Shown here: in pieces, positions 1 through 6,320 of the stretch
How the letters are laid out: every line of letters starts with the position of its first letter
Numbering within the stretch: the first letter of the stretch is position 1
Source of the DNA: Verrucomicrobia bacterium TMED44
GTDB taxonomy: Bacteria > Verrucomicrobiota > Verrucomicrobiia > Opitutales > Seribacteraceae
Reading direction: 5' to 3'
NCBI GenBank assembly: GCA_002168015.1
Contig: NHCX01000125.1
Location: forward strand, 1 to 9,968
DNA length: 9,968 bases
The notes under the pieces: generated by a model
Told to the model about the DNA's origin: nothing
The model's database searches: none
What the model saw: the letters and a program-made list of their open reading frames with translations, nothing else
Position numbers and translations under genes: made by a program

Positions 1-843
1 TTTTCCTTTTAGCATAGCTTCACCCATTTGATACCAAACTGTTTGTTGTTTTGCTTGATATAAATCACTAACCAAAGCAATGGTTGAAGTATTTGCTGGC
101 AAAATCAAAAGAGCCTCATCTATTTGTTGCATGGCTAATTCATAATTGCCCTGTGCACTATCCCTCCGGGCCTTGATCAGTAATCTTTCTGCATCACGAG
201 AGGTAGAATCAATCTTTGATTTCTCCTCTTCCATCAGTCTTTCTAGGTCTGGCTTTGCATCATCATCAGGAAGGCCGGATTTCGCACGAATTTCGGAGAG
301 ATCTTTCTTAGCTTTATCTAGTTCCTCGACTAATTTTCCAACAAGAGAAGCATCCCGAGGACCATCCTTTGACAAGACAACTTCTCTTTGGATCTTACGC
401 TCAGTAAGTTCCTGAGCTACATTTTCACGATATTTTTCTAATAGTTTACTCGCCAACGAATATTCCTCTCTAGACATCGCAAGTTTCGCCTGCTCATAAA
501 AAATTTTAGTTTCTTCTTTGCGAATTTGACGAAGATAAAATTTATTTTGCTCATTCTGATCAACATTGGCGAGGGCTGCATTTGCCATATCTTGAGCTTT
601 ATCGTAATTCTCTGCTCCGATTAATTTACGAATTTCTGTAAGTAGCGCTACTAAATTTGTTGAACTGTTATAATTATATAAATCCGGACCAACGACTTGC
701 GGTGCAGGTGGCTTTTCTTGGGTTGGTATCTGGATTTCACTATCTGAGACTTTATCAGCATTCTGTCCATGCAGGAAAAGTGTCCCAAAAAATAAAGTAA
801 GGGACATGTAGTATAGTAGACCATTTGGCATATGGTATGACAT
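1..843 (-). CDS. Amuc_1098-like type IV pilus outer-membrane secretin, N-terminal part (partial at window edge)
   Basis: The frame stays open from an ATG at 843 to position 1, giving 281 residues; the C-terminal part lies outside the window. Residues about 7-26 are hydrophobic and look like a signal peptide ending near LFLHGQ, followed by a Pro-rich linker (about 38-53). Next come charged helical pairs that read like TPR or coiled-coil repeats (about 63-95, 105-150, 165-185, 205-245, 255-281), including ENYDKAQDMANAAL and QGNYELAMQQIDEALLILP. In the Akkermansia Amuc_1098 family, a helical-repeat N-terminus precedes a secretin domain that forms an outer-membrane channel. The secretin domain itself is not visible here, so the call rests on gene order after the Amuc_1099-like gene plus this N-terminal pattern. 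Start choice is uncertain: in-frame ATGs lie at 843, 831 and 807, and none has a Shine-Dalgarno sequence. The n-region lacks Lys or Arg, so a start further upstream is possible. Confidence 0.75.
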   Translation of the reverse strand, partial: MSYHMPNGLLYYMSLTLFFGTLFLHGQNADKVSDSEIQIPTQEKPPAPQVVGPDLYNYNSSTNLVALLTEIRKLIGAENYDKAQDMANAALANVDQNEQNKFYLRQIRKEETKIFYEQAKLAMSREEYSLASKLLEKYRENVAQELTERKIQREVVLSKDGPRDASLVGKLVEELDKAKKDLSEIRAKSGLPDDDAKPDLERLMEEEKSKIDSTSRDAERLLIKARRDSAQGNYELAMQQIDEALLILPANTSTIALVSDLYQAKQQTVWYQMGEAMLKGK

Positions 844-913
844 AGGGGCAGATGAGTGAAGAATGGTAGATATATTTCTCAATGAATCTTCGCTGTTGGT
901 CAACTTAGAAAAT

Positions 914-2188
914 TCAGGGCATCCTCAATTCAAGATCCTCAGATTGGGTAGGTATAGGAGCATTTTTCCTGATCTTTAGCGACTTCTTTTCCATATCGAA
1001 TGATAAGACTGTGTATTTTCTTTGGTTGTAAATGATTTCACGTCCCACATCCGAATCTTTGACTCTTACCTCTAGTGGATCTTCTTTCTTAATTTTGAAA
1101 CTTAATACAACCTCAAATTGGCCAAGTTGTACTTCATTCATCAGGCTGTTTATTTCAAAGGGTTTTCCTCCAATTTGATAATCTTCGATCAACGCCCTCC
1201 CAACCTGCTTTACACCTCCATTTTTTTGAGGCACATCCTGAACAGTAAAATACTTAAGGCTAATTAATTTTTCACCATCTTTTTCATCCACTTTAATTAG
1301 GGAAGGTCTACCTGGTTTAGGATCGTCTGCTAACTTGTATACTCCATTAACATCTAACCGATTACGGACAGTTCTTCCGAACTGTTGAGTCAATTCAATA
1401 TCTTCCAAATAAGGTGATGCTCCAATCCAGCTACTTAACCTAAATCTGTATGGTTTCAGATTAAAACCGAGTAAAGATACTCCAAATTCCTCTTTTTCCT
1501 CTTCTTCTACAGGTGCCTCTGGCAAAGTGGTGGTTAAAACGCCATCTATTAAATATATCAGAGGAGGAGTAAATAAATCATAAATACTTACATTTTGATC
1601 AGTACCTAGGTTTTCCCACTCAAAAGATTTCCTGGAATTATATAAAAAGTAAGTATCAGGTTTTCTTTGATAAAAGTACGGTTGCTTGCCCTCTAAATAA
1701 GAAAGATCTGCGCTGTCCGCCAACAGATAGCTAGGGCATCCAACAATTTTTTGGATGGAGTTTGTTGGCAGAGACCGGACTTTTCCGTCCACATCGAGTA
1801 ATGTGGGAGAATTAAGTTTCTTCCAATTTTTGGTTATTTTCAGACCTTCTTTACTTTTTATGTTTCCAACAATTGATTGGCCGTTTTTTTGAAGCACAGT
1901 AACTTCGTCACGTCTCTTAAAGAATAATTCTTCAATTTCTACCTTGGTAAAATTTTCATCCTTGCCTTGAAAATAAATATGCTCACCTGGCATTAAATCA
2001 TTTTCCATGTTTACCTTAAGAGTAACTCCATCAGACTTTCTACTCAAGGTAAAGGCATCATCCAAATAAGCGACATTCAGTGATAATTGTTCGTTGGAAG
2101 ATAAATCTAAAAAAACAACCGTTGAAATGGATATCAGTGCGGTAACTAATAAAAATTTATCGTACTGTTTTGCGATTAATGCTTTCAT
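914..2188 (-). CDS. Amuc_1099-like pilus-system inner-membrane protein
   Basis: A 424-residue protein with a short cytoplasmic N-terminus (MKALIAKQYDK), one membrane segment at about 12-28 and a long, mostly beta-rich periplasmic part. Around 95-150 are short strand-turn-strand units (VTVLQKNGQSIVGNIKS; LLDVDGKVRSLPTNSIQKIV) of the small beta-barrel type. An acidic stretch (VEEEEKEE, about 228-235) separates the halves, and the C-terminus has another beta unit (VGREIIYNQRKYTVLSFD). The position between the PilO-like and secretin genes matches Amuc_1099 in Akkermansia, whose function is not well defined. A single membrane anchor with a periplasmic beta domain next to a secretin suggests a connector role like PilP or GspC; that is inference from layout. 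It overlaps the upstream gene by 32 bp. The next Met is near residue 61, past the membrane segment, so the start at 2188 is the only sensible one. Confidence 0.8.
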   Translation of the reverse strand: MKALIAKQYDKFLLVTALISISTVVFLDLSSNEQLSLNVAYLDDAFTLSRKSDGVTLKVNMENDLMPGEHIYFQGKDENFTKVEIEELFFKRRDEVTVLQKNGQSIVGNIKSKEGLKITKNWKKLNSPTLLDVDGKVRSLPTNSIQKIVGCPSYLLADSADLSYLEGKQPYFYQRKPDTYFLYNSRKSFEWENLGTDQNVSIYDLFTPPLIYLIDGVLTTTLPEAPVEEEEKEEFGVSLLGFNLKPYRFRLSSWIGASPYLEDIELTQQFGRTVRNRLDVNGVYKLADDPKPGRPSLIKVDEKDGEKLISLKYFTVQDVPQKNGGVKQVGRALIEDYQIGGKPFEINSLMNEVQLGQFEVVLSFKIKKEDPLEVRVKDSDVGREIIYNQRKYTVLSFDMEKKSLKIRKNAPIPTQSEDLELRMP

Positions 2189-3299
2189 TAAAAAAAGATT
2201 CAGTATCAGATATGGAGTCCTGATTTCCGGAACTTGTTAACCATTTAAAATATATTTCGGTGTTAAGATAAGGATGAGAAACCACTTTCTCCGCTATCTC
2301 ACCGAGATTTCGTTCTGCACCGGTTATATATTCAAGAATCAAATCTACTTTAGAATCAACCTTACTTACAATAGGGATGTATCTATCATTGACAGTATCT
2401 TGCGTGTTAAAAGGATCCGGCGTGAACGGTGTGTTTGTAGCGGGAGATAGTTCAATATTCTCAATAGGTTGTATTGAGATTTCACGAATTTGAAAAGGGG
2501 GACGTAATCCATTTACAAATTTTCTCAATGATAAAGTTTGAATTTGTAGCGACACTTTGAAAACAAAGCTATCTATTCCAGGGACATCTCGCATAAACGA
2601 AGAGCTTATTTCTGGTAGATCAATTCTATCAGTAGAAATATTCAATTTATCAACTTCGCCAACTTCTTCCCGTAATATAGATAGTATTTGTATAGTATGA
2701 TTTTCATCTGTACAGAAGGACAAAGTATTTACAATTTCTTTAACTATTTCTGACTGAACTCCAATCTTTCGTGCTTCTTCAACAGAAAAGCTGGGCCAAT
2801 TACCATCGTATGATGAGAATGAAAAGCCAAAACTTTCATTGGCAGAGTTTCCGGGGTTTATGGAAAAGGGAGATGTTGAACTATTTTGCAAGTCTTCGGA
2901 TGGTAAGGAAATATTTGATTCTGAACATTTTTTTCTTAATCGAGAAAATAAACGTGTTAATGAAGCATTTACAGATTCAGCACTTTTAGAGTCCCATTTT
3001 GAAGAAAGGTTTTCATTTTCGTTCAAAAGATAAAGTAGAAAATTTGATAGGTTTTTTTCTTTCGCAGAAATTCGTTCTAAATCAGCAAGTGCGGTGTTGT
3101 AGTCATTTTCAGAATGAGATAAGGAGTCTCTCGCAGTAATAAGTTCGTTATACTCTGAAAAGAGTGATTCGCTTTTGGATAGTAAATCAGTTGTATTATC
3201 TGAATAGGAGAAGGATAAAAAGAGCAGTGAACAAAATATTGCAAAAGTAGAAATACTTAAAACGAGAAAAAATAGATTCTGTTTGATAAATAATTTCAT
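2157..3299 (-). CDS. Amuc_1100-like (PilO-like) pilus-system membrane protein
   Basis: A 380-residue bitopic protein: a short basic N-terminus (MKLFIKQN), a membrane segment at about 9-30, a charged helical stretch likely to form a coiled coil (about 35-105), then a periplasmic domain. The middle matches the layout I recall for Akkermansia Amuc_1100: a helix like SLTRLFSRLRKKCSESNISLP, then FGFSFSSYD, then a helix ending NTLSFC, then a beta-alpha-beta unit FKVSLQIQTLSLRKFVNGL (about 247-265). The last is typical of PilO/GspM ferredoxin-like folds. Amuc_1100 (about 317 residues) is known as the pili-associated protein that signals through TLR2; nothing here tests that activity. The extra length is mainly a Ser/Asn-rich insert (about 135-158) and a longer C-terminal tail (about 330-380). 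The start overlaps the stop of the upstream PilM-like gene as ATGA (3296-3299), which favours coupled translation and fixes the start. Confidence 0.85.
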   Translation of the reverse strand: MKLFIKQNLFFLVLSISTFAIFCSLLFLSFSYSDNTTDLLSKSESLFSEYNELITARDSLSHSENDYNTALADLERISAKEKNLSNFLLYLLNENENLSSKWDSKSAESVNASLTRLFSRLRKKCSESNISLPSEDLQNSSTSPFSINPGNSANESFGFSFSSYDGNWPSFSVEEARKIGVQSEIVKEIVNTLSFCTDENHTIQILSILREEVGEVDKLNISTDRIDLPEISSSFMRDVPGIDSFVFKVSLQIQTLSLRKFVNGLRPPFQIREISIQPIENIELSPATNTPFTPDPFNTQDTVNDRYIPIVSKVDSKVDLILEYITGAERNLGEIAEKVVSHPYLNTEIYFKWLTSSGNQDSISDTESFFNESINRKTVR

Positions 3300-5041
3300 T
3301 TAAGATTTAAAAGAATATCATATTCGAAGTGTGAAAAGTTACGATTAAATAAGTCACCTTTACCTTCAATCGAAAAAGATTTTTTAATAATTTTTTCGAT
3401 ATGTGGTATATTCTCGAAATAAGCCGTTAAATTTTCTTTCTTTTGACGATCTAATTCGATTAATGCATCTCTTTTTTCTGACTCATCGGTCTCGATATTA
3501 AGTCTCACTAAATAACGACCAGATAGACTAAGAACTAAATCATTATTTACCAAATTTCTAGTGTCTACATTATTATTTATTTGCTTTTTTATACTAAATT
3601 TATCGAGCCATATATCGCCGATATTCTTTTGTGAAATAATTCCTTGAATAAAGTTAATTATCTCATGCGAAAGGCCAATGGTTTTTGAATTTTCAATAAG
3701 TGGTTGTTGTGAAAGATTTACTTCTGCAATTAGGTTTTGGGTAAAAGTGAATCCCTGATGAAAGGAATTTAGTTCATTTATACTTTTTTCCAATATGCTA
3801 ATATCTTTTTCGATTCTTTGTTTTTTATCAATAATTTCCTCTTGGAAATTATTATGTTTTAAAATCGACGATAATGGAAGCAGGCTGAAAATGAAAAGAG
3901 AAAGCGAAATGTATGGCAGTTTTTGCTTTAACCCTAAAGATTTTAGTTTTGAAGATGGGAGTAAATTTATAGTCGAGGAATTCTTTTGAGAGTCTCCAAG
4001 AAATACATTGCTTGCTAACCCTACTGCTTCACTTGTCATAAATGGCAAGAGAGGTTTTACTTTTTCCGGTACTCCACTGCCTACCGTAACACTCGAAAGT
4101 GGATCAAAATATTCCACTTGTAGTTGCTGACTTTGAATTAAGTATTGAGCAAGGTTGGGTAGTAAAGCACCCCTTCCTGTTAAATATATCTTCTGAGGAG
4201 ATTTTCCTTTTTTCAATCGTTTGTAAGTAACAATTGATCGGGTTATTTCTTGGCTCGCACGAGACAGAAACTGGTTACTCGCATTTTGTATAATTCCGAC
4301 AGACGCATCATCCTCGGCCAATGATATCTCTTGAGAAAAATATCCTTTTTTAAGAATTTCTGCTTTTTCAAATGTAATACCTAAAGAATCAGAAATGTTT
4401 TGGGACAATGCATTTCCGCCAATGGTTATTGTTCTAATTAAAAATCCTGTAGGATTTATGAAAAGTAAATTAGTTGATTTGGCACCTATATTGATTGCTA
4501 AAACTTCTGATTGTTCATCAGGGGCATCTCCAAGAATGCCCCGTACTGCAATGTAATCCAAAACAGGTGCGGGTGTAATCTGAGTTGGTATTAGGCCAAT
4601 TCCTACCATCCGCTCTGAAAAGGTTTCCGCCACCTCTGGTTTTACCGCAAACGCCAGGACCTCTTCTTCCACCCCATCATCGTCTATAATTTGGTAATCC
4701 CAAATAAGGTCAGACAATGGAAATGGCATTTTTTGCGATAATTCAAATGCAACTATTTTTCTTTGCTTTTCAGGGTCAACATGCGGAACCCTTATTGTTT
4801 TGGTAAGAAGTAGGTTTCCTGGAAAAATAAACCTGACTTCTCCCTTCAGCGAAAGTTTGCTTGAAAGCTTTTCCAGTGCACTAACAAGAGAGTCCAGCCA
4901 GGCATCTTCTTTCGTTAAATCATGATGCAGTGTTTCTAGGCCAGAAGATTTGAGAACCAGACCTTCTGGTCCTGCACGAAAGACATTGGCAGAAACGTGA
5001 GAGTTTCCGCAATTTATTATTATGTCTTCTTTTTGAGCCAC
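3296..5041 (-). CDS. Amuc_1101-like PilM-type actin-fold protein fused to a PilN-like membrane part
   Basis: A 581-residue protein. Residues about 6-345 have the PilM/FtsA actin-like layout: a phosphate-1-like strand (IIINCGNSHVSANVF), the KIVAFELSQKMPFPLSDLIWDY region typical of PilM, a phosphate-2-like strand (LAINIGAKSTNLLFI, 182-196), and an adenosine-like motif (IYLTGRGALLPNLAQYL, 285-301). A membrane segment follows (about 376-394), then a charged coiled coil (about 396-425) and a mixed alpha/beta domain (about 470-580) resembling PilN/GspL periplasmic parts. In other bacteria PilM is cytoplasmic and binds the N-terminal tail of a separate PilN; here both are one chain, which fits Amuc_1101. 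Both phosphate loops carry Asn where FtsA/PilM proteins usually have Asp or Glu, so nucleotide binding may be changed. The start is a GTG at 5041 without a Shine-Dalgarno sequence; it is chosen because the first actin-fold strand begins at once. It lies 24 bp after the upstream gene. Confidence 0.85.
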   Translation of the reverse strand: MAQKEDIIINCGNSHVSANVFRAGPEGLVLKSSGLETLHHDLTKEDAWLDSLVSALEKLSSKLSLKGEVRFIFPGNLLLTKTIRVPHVDPEKQRKIVAFELSQKMPFPLSDLIWDYQIIDDDGVEEEVLAFAVKPEVAETFSERMVGIGLIPTQITPAPVLDYIAVRGILGDAPDEQSEVLAINIGAKSTNLLFINPTGFLIRTITIGGNALSQNISDSLGITFEKAEILKKGYFSQEISLAEDDASVGIIQNASNQFLSRASQEITRSIVTYKRLKKGKSPQKIYLTGRGALLPNLAQYLIQSQQLQVEYFDPLSSVTVGSGVPEKVKPLLPFMTSEAVGLASNVFLGDSQKNSSTINLLPSSKLKSLGLKQKLPYISLSLFIFSLLPLSSILKHNNFQEEIIDKKQRIEKDISILEKSINELNSFHQGFTFTQNLIAEVNLSQQPLIENSKTIGLSHEIINFIQGIISQKNIGDIWLDKFSIKKQINNNVDTRNLVNNDLVLSLSGRYLVRLNIETDESEKRDALIELDRQKKENLTAYFENIPHIEKIIKKSFSIEGKGDLFNRNFSHFEYDILLNLK

Positions 5042-5065
5042 CTGTAAGCAAGCTGGAGGTTTAGA

Positions 5066-5737
5066 TTAATTTCCAGAAATAGATGGTTTCAAATATGAGC
5101 CCTTGGGGTAGTAAGACTGGAAAACATGATGAGCAGGCACTAGAATGTCCTTATTGCGGTTACTTTTTTCTTCTGCTTGTTGTTTAAATTTTAGCAGCGT
5201 TGCTTCATCCCTGTAGTTTTCAAACATTATAGAATTGGAAAATTCTGCAGGTACGCCCTCCAAATATACTTCGATTGCATATCCAACTGGATTGATGTAG
5301 TTACCTCCAAATCCATCTCTATCTGCAATTGCACTTGGAAACATAAAGTTGACATACATGGTTGTGCGCTCGAGCTTGATTGTCTCATAATTAATCTCTG
5401 CACTGTAATACTGGTAGAATTGGGAGTCTATGAGTTTACTTGTTCGAAGAACTTTCTTTTTAAATTCATTACTAAAACATAGATATAGTTTTACTTTTAG
5501 CCCTTCCACATATTCAGGATTAAAAGCTTCTTCAATAGTTGAAGGTCTATTGTTTCTAATTTGCTCTAATCTTGGGTGTGCTAACAGATTTAGTGGAACT
5601 GAAACTTTAATCCATGAATCTGTTTCGTTTGTGAGAGTCACTTTATTCGCAAGTTTGACATACTTATCTTCCTCAGCATAGACAGATTTAGATACCATAA
5701 AAATCAAAGTGTATATTATCAATTGTAGTAATTTCAT
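5066..5737 (-). CDS. Amuc_1102-like secreted pilus-associated protein
   Basis: A 223-residue protein with a clear signal peptide: MK, a hydrophobic core (LLQLIIYTLIFMV) and a likely cleavage site after SVYA (about residue 21). The mature part alternates beta strands (WIKVSVPLNLL, GLKVKLYLCFS, TTMYVNFMFPSAI, PVGYAIEVYLEGV) and ends in a charged helix (about 178-195) and a Tyr/Pro-rich tail. As the first gene, directly before the PilM-like gene, it occupies the position of Akkermansia Amuc_1102, reported to have an immunoglobulin-like fold related to archaeal pilus proteins. The size and beta-rich pattern agree, but primary-sequence recognition is weaker than for its neighbours. It probably acts in the periplasm or at the surface as an accessory part of the pilus-like machine. 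Its promoter should lie in the 78-bp divergent gap upstream, making it the lead gene of the operon. The ATG at 5737 places the signal peptide correctly. Confidence 0.75.
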   Translation of the reverse strand: MKLLQLIIYTLIFMVSKSVYAEEDKYVKLANKVTLTNETDSWIKVSVPLNLLAHPRLEQIRNNRPSTIEEAFNPEYVEGLKVKLYLCFSNEFKKKVLRTSKLIDSQFYQYYSAEINYETIKLERTTMYVNFMFPSAIADRDGFGGNYINPVGYAIEVYLEGVPAEFSNSIMFENYRDEATLLKFKQQAEEKSNRNKDILVPAHHVFQSYYPKGSYLKPSISGN

Positions 5738-5815
5738 AATTCTTTAAGGGTTTGGCTTTACTTACTAAGACTTTATCCTTTCTAAACTTATACACGAATA
5801 ACAAGCAAAATCGCT
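5738..5815. promoter_or_regulatory. Divergent intergenic region, likely promoters for the pilus-like and NUDIX-pdh operons
   Basis: These 78 bp separate the two divergent operons and are the only non-coding gap in the window suited to hold their promoters. The DNA is AT-rich. On the plus strand TTGGCT and TATCCT lie 16 bp apart, a weak sigma-70-like pair; on the minus strand TATAAG and GATAAA are possible -10 elements without a convincing -35. A short imperfect palindrome, CTTACTAAG, sits at 5761-5769. The need for promoters is inference from gene layout; none of the exact boxes is reliable. Confidence 0.45.
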
Positions 5816-6301
5816 ATGGTCTACAAGATATCCTGTCTACTTTTTGCAAAAGACGCCAATGATCGTTTGCTACTTTTGCAAAGAGCGAAATCACCCAACA
5901 AAGGTTTATGGAGCCCACCGGGAGGTAAATTAGAAATGTCAATTGGCGAATCACCCGTTGAGTGTGCAATCCGAGAATCTCACGAAGAATTAGGTGTAAA
6001 TCTAAATGAAAATGATCTTCACCTTTTCGGCTATGTTGCGGAAAAGAATTATGAAGGTGACGGGCATTGGCTCATGTTTCTTTTTGATGTTCTTCAGGAG
6101 ATAGATAGTATTCCAAACATGATAAACGAAGGAAATTTTGATTTTTTCCATAGAAATGAAATTAATCATCTTGATATTCCTCCGACTGACCATCGCTTGG
6201 TTTGGCCTTATTTCGATAAACGTAAAGATGGGTTTTGGGGTATTCGAGCAAATTTCGGTAGTAAATCTACCAAAATTAAGGTTGAAGCAAAGCCCATTTA
6301 A
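5816..6301 (+). CDS. NUDIX hydrolase
   Basis: A 161-residue protein of the usual single-domain NUDIX size. These enzymes cleave nucleoside diphosphates linked to another group, often for nucleotide-pool cleaning, with divalent metal held by the NUDIX box. The N-terminus (YKISCLLFAKDANDRLLLLQRAKSPNKGLW) is the standard first strand pair, followed by the box: G37, then E45, R53-E54 and E57-E58-L-G-V. The spacing from G37 to E45 is seven residues instead of the canonical five, a two-residue insertion in the loop (KLEMSIG); the position after RE is Ser rather than a hydrophobic residue. The metal-binding REXXEE glutamates are kept, so it is probably active. The substrate cannot be told. The C-terminal part has HRLVWPYFD and a basic tail. 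It lies 19 bp before the E1 alpha gene and is probably cotranscribed with it. No Shine-Dalgarno sequence is visible. Confidence 0.88.
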   Translation: MVYKISCLLFAKDANDRLLLLQRAKSPNKGLWSPPGGKLEMSIGESPVECAIRESHEELGVNLNENDLHLFGYVAEKNYEGDGHWLMFLFDVLQEIDSIPNMINEGNFDFFHRNEINHLDIPPTDHRLVWPYFDKRKDGFWGIRANFGSKSTKIKVEAKPI

Positions 6302-6320
6302 GAGAATAATGAATTTATAA

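Noticed and set aside
146..415. An 89-codon plus-strand open frame
   Set aside because: It lies opposite the Amuc_1098-like reading frame, whose signal peptide and helical repeats are coherent; the plus-strand product is a Ser-rich shadow with no recognisable feature.
5761..5769. Palindrome CTTACTAAG as an operator
   Set aside because: The half-sites are only four bases and the region is AT-rich, so it may well be chance; it is mentioned only within the intergenic entry.
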